Shown here in pieces: positions 35,050 to 43,076 of a stretch of DNA of 64,000 nucleotides. Every line of letters begins with the position of its first letter. Positions within the stretch are counted from its first letter, which is position 1. This DNA comes from Natroniella sp046097105 (GTDB taxonomy: Bacteria; Bacillota; Halanaerobiia; Halobacteroidales; Halobacteroidaceae). The notes beneath the pieces are model-generated. The model was given only the letters and a program-made list of their open reading frames with translations, was not told where the DNA came from and searched no databases. The stretch lies in the NCBI RefSeq assembly GCF_046097105.1, contig NZ_CP175562.1:1302001-1366000 (forward strand), read 5' to 3'. The position numbers were made by a program, and so were the translations under genes.

Positions 35050-36300
35050 CTACCTGATCACAGGAACTGTTAGTCCACCTTGAGGCATAATAACCGTTTG
35101 ATAATCTGCACCATATTTTTCTTCAACATAAGTTAAGGCTTCATCAATTGCTCCAACCTTCTTAGCAAACAAAGCTTCAGATAGCTCTTGACTAAGTCCA
35201 GAGATAAGTAAAAACTCTTTATCTAACACAACTTTACTGATTGCAAAGGCTTTATGCCCTCCTAAAACAAACCTTTCTTTTATTCTATCAATATTATCTT
35301 CTGGGGCTTGAGAGTCATTGATCCATTCAGCAAAAATTTCTTCACCTAAGCCATCTTTACATTCTGCTACTAAAATAACTGTCCCTCCTGCTTTTGTTGC
35401 AGCATTAGCATTATCGAGGGCTTTTTGAGCTTGATAAACATTGATATCCTTTGGATAACCTCCTGCACTAACTAAGGTAAGGTCTGCTTTTTGACTGATC
35501 GGCACCTGATACATCTGAGCTGAAGTCTCAACTCCAGTATACCAAGCCTGCTCTAAATCTCCAGCTACTACCTCAACAATCTCCTTTTTACTATTAGTCA
35601 CTACATTTAAGATAAAATCGACCTCAGCTTTTCTAGCTGCTTCAATCATCTCCAAATTGACTGGATTCTCCTCTACCGGTGGTAAATTCCCAATTAGCTG
35701 AACCATTTTTGCATGGTTGAATTGAATACTATCTCGCCCTGCGATACCTGGTAAGATTGACTTTCTTCCTCCAGAAAAACCAGCAAAATAGTGCGGAGCA
35801 ATCACCCCAATCGTAATTAATAAATCAGCCTCTATAGCCTTTCGATTAACCTTTAATTGATTACCTGAACTTAGTTTTCCTAAATCAACCAAGTCTTGAT
35901 CTGGATTATGAGAGACAAATTGATACCCTTGTGCTAACCACTTGCCGAAAATCTCTTCATTTTCCTCAGCAGTATTAGGGTCATGGATTCCAGTAGCAAT
36001 CACAAAAGTAATCTCATTTTTTGTAACTCCTGCTTCCTCCAACTCTGCTAACAATGGTGGTAATAAATCCTGATAAGGTGTTGGGCGACTGACATCATTA
36101 ACTACTATTACAACCTGTTCAGGCTCTTTCTGCTTAGCTAGCTCTACTAGTGGCTTAGTTCCTAGTGGATTCTTTAACCTTTCACTAACCCTATCCAACG
36201 GCTTCTTCAATCCTTCTTGTTCATTAGGTTCTAATATTTCAGCTGCCGGCAAACGATTAAAATCAAATTCCAACTCTTCTACTCCATACTTTAATTTCAT
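35050..36300 (-). CDS. larA: LarA-family nickel-dependent racemase/epimerase
   Basis: A 416-residue protein from the ATG at 36300 (GGGGGAGTGTAAA upstream). The family reads as NDVSRPTPY near residue 76, GIHDPN, and HYFAGFSGGRKSILPGIAG, which in lactate racemase carries the lysine and histidines that hold the nickel-pincer cofactor. Many LarA homologues act on 2-hydroxy acids other than lactate, so the substrate is open. The cofactor genes larB, larC and larE are absent here. It lies 71 bp downstream of folE2 with no clear terminator and could be cotranscribed with the que genes. Confidence 0.85.
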   Translation of the reverse strand: MKLKYGVEELEFDFNRLPAAEILEPNEQEGLKKPLDRVSERLKNPLGTKPLVELAKQKEPEQVVIVVNDVSRPTPYQDLLPPLLAELEEAGVTKNEITFVIATGIHDPNTAEENEEIFGKWLAQGYQFVSHNPDQDLVDLGKLSSGNQLKVNRKAIEADLLITIGVIAPHYFAGFSGGRKSILPGIAGRDSIQFNHAKMVQLIGNLPPVEENPVNLEMIEAARKAEVDFILNVVTNSKKEIVEVVAGDLEQAWYTGVETSAQMYQVPISQKADLTLVSAGGYPKDINVYQAQKALDNANAATKAGGTVILVAECKDGLGEEIFAEWINDSQAPEDNIDRIKERFVLGGHKAFAISKVVLDKEFLLISGLSQELSEALFAKKVGAIDEALTYVEEKYGADYQTVIMPQGGLTVPVIR

Positions 36301-36371
36301 TTTACACTCCCCCACAACATTTAATATTTAATAATTCAAAATTAAGCTTCTTAATTAATAGTTGACTTAAA

Positions 36372-37184
36372 CTATCTCTTCCACTTTTCTAAGGTAGCAT
36401 AAGCATCATGAGGATGGATTGACTCTTGATGCTTACTGCTGACTCGAAACCAAGTAACTCCCTTTTTTTCAGCCAAATTTTGTGCTACTAAACGAACTAT
36501 ATCCTCAACAAAACGTGGATTGCGATAGGCTTTTTCTGTGATATACTTTTCATCTTCCCTTTTCAAGATCGAATAAACCTCACAACTGGCTACTTCCTCT
36601 ACCAGTTCAATCAGCTCCTCAATCCAAATCGACCCTTCATACCTAACAGCAACTTGAACATAACCACGTTGGTTATGAGCTGAATAATCACTAACCTCCT
36701 TTGAGCAAGGACATAATGTAGTCACCGGAACCTCTACCTGTAAAATATGATCATATTCAACCTCTTGTAATGAAGTCTCTACTCTACACTTATAGGGTAC
36801 TAACCCTCTAAAATCAGAAACCGGAGCTTCTTTATCTATAAAATAATCAAACTCTACATCTAAATAAGCATCCTTAGCTTCCATTCTCTGCTGCATAGAT
36901 TTAAGTACCTCTTTTAAATCAGGTTTCATCCGCTCAATGATCCAATTATCCGCTCTTAACTCGGCTAATAAGATTGGTAGACGACTCATATTAATCCCCT
37001 TTAAATTTCTTTCTAAATCAACAGCCAGAGCAAACTTCCCAACCGTCGAAATTACTTCACCACTGCGAGCTTTGATCTTAAGTGGATAAGTTAGATCATC
37101 TACTCCTACCTTATTAATAGCAAATCCATAGTCCCCTTCTTGATTTTGAATATCTTTTAGTTGATTAGTTTCTTTATTTTTCAT
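36372..37184 (-). CDS. folE2: GTP cyclohydrolase I, FolE2 type (FolE2/MptA family)
   Basis: A 270-residue enzyme from the ATG at 37184, two nucleotides after the queE stop codon. It converts GTP to dihydroneopterin triphosphate, the entry to both folate and queuosine synthesis. TTLCPCSKEVSDY has the metal-binding Cys, and SAHNQRGY and FRVSSKHQESIHPHDA are conserved in FolE2. FolE2 is the metal-flexible alternative to FolE. Its place directly after queD and queE indicates that it feeds preQ0 synthesis. The longer frame to 37214 overlaps queE and is unlikely. Confidence 0.95.
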   Translation of the reverse strand: MKNKETNQLKDIQNQEGDYGFAINKVGVDDLTYPLKIKARSGEVISTVGKFALAVDLERNLKGINMSRLPILLAELRADNWIIERMKPDLKEVLKSMQQRMEAKDAYLDVEFDYFIDKEAPVSDFRGLVPYKCRVETSLQEVEYDHILQVEVPVTTLCPCSKEVSDYSAHNQRGYVQVAVRYEGSIWIEELIELVEEVASCEVYSILKREDEKYITEKAYRNPRFVEDIVRLVAQNLAEKKGVTWFRVSSKHQESIHPHDAYATLEKWKR

Positions 37185-37186
37185 AT

Positions 37187-37942
37187 TTAAACACCCCGTG
37201 TCTCTTCTGGCCAAATAATTTTGTGAATTTGAAGGCTTAATCTTACCTTTAAGCCATTATTATTAAAATATTCTTCTTTAGCAGTTAAATAATCGACTAA
37301 ATAGGCTGGAGGAAGTTCTCCAGACACCGGAGAAAAATTAACAACTACACCTTCTGCTGCTAAGATCTCTTTGTAATTATCAATGATATCTTCAGCATAC
37401 TCAATATCCTCTTGGCTTCCAACTACAAACTTTAATTCATCTTTAGAATCTAACCTTTCTACATTTTCCCCTAATAGATCATACTCAAACATTCCAGAAC
37501 TTGGACACTTAACATCAACTGTATAATTGATCTGGGCCAACAGACTATCAGTTAAAAAGCTTCTAAATTCCTGATTATTATAAAGGGGACAACTTCCATT
37601 AGTCTCAATTCTAACCGCAAAACCTTTAACAGCTAGATAAAGTGGTAGATACCTCTTAGGGTACTTAACCTCCAATGGTTCCCCTCCCGTACAGATAACC
37701 TTTTGTGAGCCAAATTCACTCACCTGCTCAACTATCTCCTCTGGTAGCATCCAACTAACATCTTCTCCATTTCGCTCATAGCTATATTCAGTATCACAAT
37801 AACTACACCTCAAATTACAGCCAGCTACTCTAACAAAAGTAACTACCTCTCCAGCAGAAATCCCCTCTCCCGAAATGCTATTAAAGATTTCAACTACTGG
37901 TATTTTAGTCTCTCTAAATTCCTCAATCTCCATCTTATTCAT
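37187..37942 (-). CDS. queE: 7-carboxy-7-deazaguanine synthase (radical SAM)
   Basis: Radical SAM enzyme that contracts 6-carboxytetrahydropterin to 7-carboxy-7-deazaguanine. NSISGEG precedes the cluster motif CNLRCSYC (C-x3-C-x2-C), followed by TGGEPLE and ETNGSCPLY. The start is either ATG at 37942, overlapping the queD stop as ATGAATAA, or ATG at 37933. The first gives translational coupling, while the second is better spaced from GAGAGG. It is in the order queC-queD-queE-folE2 under the preQ1 riboswitch. Confidence 0.95.
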   Translation of the reverse strand: MNKMEIEEFRETKIPVVEIFNSISGEGISAGEVVTFVRVAGCNLRCSYCDTEYSYERNGEDVSWMLPEEIVEQVSEFGSQKVICTGGEPLEVKYPKRYLPLYLAVKGFAVRIETNGSCPLYNNQEFRSFLTDSLLAQINYTVDVKCPSSGMFEYDLLGENVERLDSKDELKFVVGSQEDIEYAEDIIDNYKEILAAEGVVVNFSPVSGELPPAYLVDYLTAKEEYFNNNGLKVRLSLQIHKIIWPEETRGV

Positions 37943-38399
37943 CCTCTCTAATCTCAGCAAAACTGGTCGGCGTCTCCCAGACTTTAACTCTAGATACTCT
38001 AACTCCTTCTCCTTCAAGCTTAGCATTTAAAACCTCTAAAAAATAAACAGCCATCTCTTCAGCAGTCGGTCTAAAGTCAACCTTAACTACCTTTCTACCT
38101 TCTTTTTGTAACAGTTCAGCTATTTGATGCTCCACAACATCAGAAGAGCCTGTCCAATAAACAAAAGCATGATCAAAGGGATCAATTATCTCTTCTTTAA
38201 CCACCTTCTTTAAATCTTTAAAGTCCAAGACCATCCCTGAAGCAGCTTCAGATTCAGTGATTAATTGTTCAGAGTTTCTAGTTACCTCAACCTGTAATTT
38301 ATAAGTATGTCCATGTAAATTCTTACATAGACCTTGATGGCTTGCCAGCATATGAGCCATATCCCACGTAAATTCCTTAGTTATGCTTAACTTACCCAT
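37935..38399 (-). CDS. queD: 6-carboxy-5,6,7,8-tetrahydropterin synthase
   Basis: QueD turns dihydroneopterin triphosphate into 6-carboxytetrahydropterin. The 154 residues match the PTPS/QueD family. Zinc ligands lie in FTWDMAHML and NLHGHTYKL, with the catalytic Cys between them in HQGLCKNLHG. DPFDHAFVYW contributes the active-site His. The ATG follows GGAGGGAAAAGA. A 476-bp gap filled by a miniature element separates it from queC upstream. Confidence 0.96.
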   Translation of the reverse strand: MGKLSITKEFTWDMAHMLASHQGLCKNLHGHTYKLQVEVTRNSEQLITESEAASGMVLDFKDLKKVVKEEIIDPFDHAFVYWTGSSDVVEHQIAELLQKEGRKVVKVDFRPTAEEMAVYFLEVLNAKLEGEGVRVSRVKVWETPTSFAEIREDE

Positions 38400-38471
38400 T
38401 CTTTTCCCTCCTTATAAAAATCAATGTACAGTTTACAGTTGAAAGCCTTAAAATCAAAATTAAAGTTAAAC

Positions 38472-38860
38472 TTTATTGATATATTGTGTCACTTTTCCTT
38501 TATAAAAATCACACTCAAACCCATATTTACGAAAAAATTAAAAATCAAACTTTCTTCCGTGCTACCTTTTTTCTTGATAAAAAAGTAGCCAAAAAAATCA
38601 AGAAGAATTTGAATTTGTGCAACTATTAAAATCAAATCTCTCTTACTTAAAACATTAAGATCAATCTGTAAAATTATCTGCCCTTATCGCAGTCGCATAA
38701 TTCTTCAAATAAAATCAAAACCCTGCAATCTAAAATTTAATCATTAAGGACATTTTGCAGTAATATCTATATTTTTAACAAATTATTATTTTAAATTAGT
38801 GTTAATTTGCGTTCATTCGTGGTTCCCTGTTTTTTTTGAAAGTGCCACAATATTGTAATA
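38472..38860 (+). repeat. Miniature inverted-terminal-repeat element, copy E2, inside the que operon
   Basis: About 389 bp with no coding capacity. The ends are TTGATATATTGTGTCACTTT and the inverted GAAAGTGCCACAATATTG. An internal hairpin pairs GCTACCTTTTTT with AAAAAAGTAGC. A copy about 95 percent identical lies in direct orientation at 62239-62626. It fills almost all of the gap between queC and queD. No strong terminator is visible in it on the minus strand. Confidence 0.85.
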
Positions 38861-38875
38861 TTACTCAACCTTAAA

Positions 38876-39553
38876 CTACTTACTTTGATACTCTACCGGA
38901 TCCTGATATCCCGCCTCTGCGAAAGCCTCTAGCCTCAATTTACAACTATCACACTCTCCACACGCAAGTTCTTCACCTTGATAACAAGACCAAGTCAGAT
39001 CATAATCAACCCCTAACTCCATCCCTAACTCTATCTCCTCAGCCTTATTCATGCCAATAAATGGAGCTTGAATCTGAATCTTTTCCCCTTCTTCCACTGC
39101 ACAGACAGTACCTTGATTAATTGCATTCTCCATCGCTGTAATAAAATCTTGGCGACAATCCACATATCCAGAATAATCAACTTCACTAACTCCAATAAAT
39201 ATATCTTGAGCACCTACCACTTCAGCATAAGATGCAGCATAGGATAAAAAGATCATATTTCGGGCTGGTACATAAGTCACTGGAATCTCATCTGAATCCT
39301 CTTTAGCAGCCGGAATATCTATCTCTTCGTCAGTCAATGCTGAACCTCCAAAGCTACCAAAATCAGTCTGTACGACTACATGCTCTGCTACTCCTACTTC
39401 CTCTGCCACTCGCTGAGCAGCTTCTAATTCTTTATCATGTCGTTGACCATACGCAAATGACAAGGCATAAACCTCATACCCTTTAGATTTTGCTAAGTAC
39501 AAAGCTGTCGTCGAATCTAGACCTCCTGAAAATAAAACTACTGCTTTTTTCAT
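38876..39553 (-). CDS. queC: 7-cyano-7-deazaguanine synthase
   Basis: QueC converts 7-carboxy-7-deazaguanine to the nitrile preQ0 with ATP and ammonia. The 225 residues start at ATG 39553, six nucleotides after GGTGGGGTG. The PP-loop SGGLDSTT is at the N terminus. The zinc-binding tail has CYQGEELACGECDSC with four Cys. FSGGLDS and RNMIFLSYAA are standard. It lies 200 bp downstream of the HgdC-like gene and is the first true queuosine gene after the riboswitch. Confidence 0.96.
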   Translation of the reverse strand: MKKAVVLFSGGLDSTTALYLAKSKGYEVYALSFAYGQRHDKELEAAQRVAEEVGVAEHVVVQTDFGSFGGSALTDEEIDIPAAKEDSDEIPVTYVPARNMIFLSYAASYAEVVGAQDIFIGVSEVDYSGYVDCRQDFITAMENAINQGTVCAVEEGEKIQIQAPFIGMNKAEEIELGMELGVDYDLTWSCYQGEELACGECDSCKLRLEAFAEAGYQDPVEYQSK

Positions 39554-39574
39554 TAATATCACCCCACCTAGAAT

Positions 39575-39757
39575 TTAATTAATATCTAATATTGAATAAT
39601 TAATAGTTGAAGATCAAACCCTTAGAATTAAAGAACTTTAAACACTTTTTTAATTGTACATTGTTCATTGTCAATTGTCCATTAGCTTTATTAACTATCA
39701 ATTATCAATTTATTTTAGTTATTCAATGCCTTTAATTGTTCAATATTCATTATTCAT
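39575..39757. repeat. AT-rich degenerate spacer repeat between queC and the HgdC-like gene
   Basis: It starts with TAATATCTAATATTGAATAA and ends with CAATATTCATTATTCATTGC, closely similar to the two ends of the spacer at 30672-30990. The centre (TATCAATTATCAATTT, TTAGTTATTCAAT) recurs at 48040-48108. The stop codon of the HgdC-like gene is inside the repeat. Confidence 0.55.
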
Positions 39758-40512
39758 TGCTTTAATATCCCGTAATAACAGCACCCAATAGCTCCATTAA
39801 ACTGTGGCTCAGCTAGAGAAATTACTTCTTGATAGTCCTGTGTTAGATAATCTTTAATCGCTTTATTTTGAGCAACTCCACCAGATAAGACCAACCTCTT
39901 TCCTTTAAACTTAGTCAATAAAGGATCTAACCTTTTGTACATTGAATAATTGACCCCTGCACATAGCCGTTCTATTTTGGCCCCTTCAGCAATCTTACCA
40001 ATTAATTCAGATTCGGAAAAGACTGCACAGGTGGAGTTAAGCTCTACTGGATTGTGGCTATAATCTGCCAACTCCGTCAGTGGAACCTCCAATACTTCAG
40101 CCATATTCTCTAAGTATCTACCACAAGAAGCAGCACACTTTTCATTAAGTTCTAAATCGGTAATCAATCCCTTTTCTACCCTGACTACCTTAACATCCTG
40201 TCCACCTACATCCAATAGAACAAAATCCTTTAACTCAGTTTGATAAAAGACACCATAGACATGAGCTTTCAATTCATTGATCGTTTCAAACTCCTTTAAA
40301 TCAGTATTATTCTTACCATACCCCGTAGAAATTTTAATATCAGCATCTTCTACACCTAATTTTTTGAGATCGACTACTATCTTACCAGTAAAATTACAAT
40401 AATCTCGATAAAAAGACATGGTACTTACCTTAAACTGCTTGCTAATCTCTTGATTATCAATTACTACAACCTTTACCTCTCTACTTCCTAGATCAATCCC
40501 TAGTAACTTCAA
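39754..40512 (-). CDS. HgdC-type ATP-dependent activator (BadF/BcrA-family ATPase)
   Basis: A 252-residue ASKHA ATPase that would inject low-potential electrons into its HgdB-like partner. GIDLGSREVKVVV and LLDVGGQDVKVV are the nucleotide loops. Cys126 (NEKCAASC) and Cys162 (NSTCAVFSESE) match the two cysteines that hold the single [4Fe-4S] cluster between the subunits of HgdC dimers. SGGVAQNKA is the adenosine loop. It starts at TTG 40512, overlapping the stop of the upstream gene by TTGA with GGAGG in front, so translation is coupled. It lies between the partner gene and queC in the preQ1-riboswitch unit. Confidence 0.93.
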   Translation of the reverse strand: MKLLGIDLGSREVKVVVIDNQEISKQFKVSTMSFYRDYCNFTGKIVVDLKKLGVEDADIKISTGYGKNNTDLKEFETINELKAHVYGVFYQTELKDFVLLDVGGQDVKVVRVEKGLITDLELNEKCAASCGRYLENMAEVLEVPLTELADYSHNPVELNSTCAVFSESELIGKIAEGAKIERLCAGVNYSMYKRLDPLLTKFKGKRLVLSGGVAQNKAIKDYLTQDYQEVISLAEPQFNGAIGCCYYGILKQ

Positions 40513-41510
40513 GCTTGTCCCTCCTTTAAATCCCCTAGCATATCAAGAAAAGCCTCTAACCTCAACTTAGTTCTAGAATCAAGCTGATTGAGCTTATCAC
40601 CTTTGATATTCAAAATTGGTAATTCTAGTTCATCTTTAACCACTATCTGCTCAATATTTCGATGGCAAAATGCTTGAGTATAATGAATAATTCCATCTAG
40701 CTTTCTTTTTTGAATCTGCTTGTTAAGTTCTTGTAGCCTAAACTCTAGATCATATGGATATGTATAGTCATGATATAGTTGATAAATATTATCAGCTTCT
40801 TGCCAACGAGGGAAGGCAAATTCACGTTGGACTTCATTATAGATAATTCGAGCTCCAAATTCTGTTACATGCTGATAGAGGTCAACTGTCATCGGTGGCA
40901 CTCCAATCAATCCCAATCTAAACTTAGGCTCATTTGCTTCTCTTGCTTCAATTTCTATAATCTTCTCTGCTAACTGTTCTTTAAACAACTCAGGCTCTCC
41001 ATTAAAGTCACTACAACTGACCTGATAAAGATGATTTTCAAAACCACTTGCTTTATAACTTTGGTAAGTCAATCTATCTATCTGTTCAGCCAAAGCCCGA
41101 ATTTGATTAAAATCCTCTCTATATTCTTCAATACTTTCTTGACTAACTCCAAAACATTCTCTAAATCGCTCAATCTCTGCTCTAATATCTGCTAATTTTC
41201 GCCCCTGAGGATAAGAGAAGGGATGAATTTTGACCCCTCGTTTCTCCAACACTGCAGCCAAAGCTTCAGTATTAGAACAATCACCAGCAATTACCCCCAC
41301 CACTTCTTTAATTTCATGAGCTACACAAACACCATAAAGCCCCTTAGTCCAAGCACAGCAGCTTTTAGGAAAGCCATCCCTTTCAGCTAAATCTATGTAA
41401 TCAGAATAATTATCAGCAGTCACAAAAATATTGTTAAGATCAATTACTTGATAACCTGCTGCAAATAAAACTTCACTTGGTACTGTAGTTGTAATTCCTA
41501 TTTTACTCAT
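40509..41510 (-). CDS. HgdB-like (2-hydroxyacyl-CoA dehydratase D/double-cubane-type) protein
   Basis: A 333-residue iron-sulfur protein, shorter than typical dehydratase subunits (about 370-420). Cysteines are at 51, 52, 62, 78, 119, 166 and 282. The family pattern SCCAWTKGLYGVC, a Cys after VVGVIAGD, and DGIIHYTQAFCHRN is clear. There is no second dehydratase subunit and no CoA-transferase or ligase nearby, which argues against a fermentative hydroxyacyl-CoA pathway. A single HgdB-like chain with its own activator is the layout of the double-cubane cluster proteins. It is the first gene after the preQ1 riboswitch and terminator, so its job is probably in queuosine metabolism. That is inference. 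Confidence 0.85.
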   Translation of the reverse strand: MSKIGITTTVPSEVLFAAGYQVIDLNNIFVTADNYSDYIDLAERDGFPKSCCAWTKGLYGVCVAHEIKEVVGVIAGDCSNTEALAAVLEKRGVKIHPFSYPQGRKLADIRAEIERFRECFGVSQESIEEYREDFNQIRALAEQIDRLTYQSYKASGFENHLYQVSCSDFNGEPELFKEQLAEKIIEIEAREANEPKFRLGLIGVPPMTVDLYQHVTEFGARIIYNEVQREFAFPRWQEADNIYQLYHDYTYPYDLEFRLQELNKQIQKRKLDGIIHYTQAFCHRNIEQIVVKDELELPILNIKGDKLNQLDSRTKLRLEAFLDMLGDLKEGQA

Positions 41511-41718
41511 GCTCCACCTCCAAAGTTAAAAACATTTAATGATTAATATTTATGTGAGTCAACTTAATACATGATTTTCTAATCACCTTACTTATTATAT
41601 AATTTATCACTTTGAACCCTTATAACACCAAAAATCGTCTCAATTTAACGCAGATAAAAATCTAAGTAAGGTTGCTTTTAGTTTTTTATTATTCAATCTT
41701 CATTATTCAATATCCAAT

Positions 41719-41742
41719 AAAAAAAAGAGGCACCACTGCCCC
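41719..41742 (-). terminator. Expression-platform terminator of the preQ1 riboswitch
   Basis: Stem GGGGCA with TGCCTC (one wobble), followed by eight T on the minus strand, about 60 nt after the aptamer and 210 nt before the HgdB-like start codon. Confidence 0.8.
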
Positions 41743-41804
41743 TTATATAGTAACTTGTTATTAGTAAATTTTAATTACAAATCACCAGTCACTAAATTTG
41801 TTGG

Positions 41805-41847
41805 CCCGTAGTTTTGTTTATAGACAGGATGGTTGCGAACTGTCTGA
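41805..41847 (-). promoter_or_regulatory. preQ1-I riboswitch
   Basis: On the minus strand P1 is formed by AGACAG and CTGTCT around TTCGCAACCATC, followed by the A-rich tail ATAAACAAAACTACGG. The tail closely matches the known ATAAAAAACTAAGG consensus, and loop CC can pair with tail GG to form the pseudoknot. It follows a consensus promoter by about 15 nt and is followed by a terminator. The downstream run HgdB-like, HgdC-like, queC, queD, queE, folE2 includes classical preQ1-controlled genes. Confidence 0.9.
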
Positions 41848-41865
41848 TTCAATTTTCACTGACTT

Positions 41866-41895
41866 ATTATAGCATATAATCTAGTAGTAGTGCAA
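41866..41895 (-). promoter_or_regulatory. Promoter of the preQ1 riboswitch operon
   Basis: TTGCAC, an 18-nt spacer and TATAAT on the minus strand. The predicted start is close to 41859. Confidence 0.8.
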
Positions 41896-41920
41896 CAATA
41901 ACCGACAAAATCACCTAACA

Positions 41921-41957
41921 AAAATTATAAAGAGGCCTGGATTAACCCAAGCCTCTT
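41921..41957 (-). terminator. Terminator of the Ktr-ClC-Usp operon
   Basis: Arms AAGAGGCTTGG and CCAGGCCTCTT followed by TATAATTTTTG on the minus strand, 20 bp past the Usp stop codon. Confidence 0.8.
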
Positions 41958-41976
41958 TTCTTAAATTTATTTTTAA

Positions 41977-42972
41977 TCAAAACTTAGGTGGCTCTTCACC
42001 TTCTACTGTATCTTCTTGAGCAATCTCTTCTTCAATCACTTCAACCTCCTGATCATAACAACGAACCATTAAAACAGAAGTATCAGCCTTATCAGCTATG
42101 ATGTCTGGAATAGACCCAAAGAGTAGATTCTTAAAACGCCATTCTTTAGAAGCACCCATAACGATCAAATCATAATTATTATTGGCTGATTCACTTAAGA
42201 TACCATCAACTACCTCTCCTGCATAGACTACCTTAATATTTACCTCAACCTCACCAGTTATGATTTCTTCAGTTTCAGCTAATGCCCTCTCTTCTTCAGC
42301 TTGAGCATCAACTCCAGCTTTAACAACTCTTAAGACTGTTACTTGCCCTTGATAGTTAGCTGCTAAACGTTGAGCAACTTCAACTCCCCAATGAGCATGT
42401 TCGCTACCCCGATAAGGTACTAAAATATGTCGAGGCTGTTCTAAATTATTATCCTTCAAAACCCCCACAGGACAAGGTGCTTGCCTGACAAGATTTTTAA
42501 CTAAACTATTATAAATATTGCCAACACTAAAAGAACCACGCCAACCTAATAGTAAAAAATTAATCTTTTCTTGTTTAACTATATTATTAATTGTGTTAAA
42601 TCTATTACGAGAATATAAAATTCTAGGATTAATAATAATCCCCTCTTTTTTACCAAACTCAATAGCTAACTTTAACATTTCTTGTTGTACACTATTTCTT
42701 TCAGATAATGTTTCTTTTCTATATTCCGCTAAATCTAATGGTGTCTGACCTGGAAGCTCTATAATATTTAAAATAGTAACTTCCCCCTCTAAAGAAGAGG
42801 CCTTAAGTAATCCTGAAGAAATATTAAGCATTGCTGTCTTATTATTTGGATTAGCTATTGGAGTTAATACTTTATATCTATTCTCTTGTATTAAATCATC
42901 ATTTACATCTGTACCAATTTGACTAACAGATTCTTCTTCAACTTTAGAAGTGAATATTTCTCTCCAATTCAC
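41977..42972 (-). CDS. Double universal stress protein (two UspA domains)
   Basis: A 331-residue cytoplasmic protein with two UspA domains, about 33-175 and 180-305. The second has the nucleotide-binding form VMGASKEWRFKNLLFGS, while the first is degenerate (LLGWRGSFSVGN). An acidic tail follows. It is the last gene after a ClC channel, and UspA domains are often fused or adjacent to ClC and amino acid transporters as regulatory nucleotide sensors. It probably reports ATP or another nucleotide state to the ion transport system of this operon. Confidence 0.88.
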   Translation of the reverse strand: MNWREIFTSKVEEESVSQIGTDVNDDLIQENRYKVLTPIANPNNKTAMLNISSGLLKASSLEGEVTILNIIELPGQTPLDLAEYRKETLSERNSVQQEMLKLAIEFGKKEGIIINPRILYSRNRFNTINNIVKQEKINFLLLGWRGSFSVGNIYNSLVKNLVRQAPCPVGVLKDNNLEQPRHILVPYRGSEHAHWGVEVAQRLAANYQGQVTVLRVVKAGVDAQAEEERALAETEEIITGEVEVNIKVVYAGEVVDGILSESANNNYDLIVMGASKEWRFKNLLFGSIPDIIADKADTSVLMVRCYDQEVEVIEEEIAQEDTVEGEEPPKF

Positions 42973-43076
42973 ATTATTAATAGCTCCTTAATTAGTAACA
43001 ACTTAACCTTTAATCTAACATATGACTAATTATATTATACCAAAATCCACAAACAACAGAAAGATCAATTTCTAAA

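Noticed and set aside
38540..38600. The GCTACC...GTAGC hairpin as a transcription terminator in the que operon.
   Set aside because: No T-run follows it on the minus strand, and it is present in all copies of the element, so it is part of the repeat.
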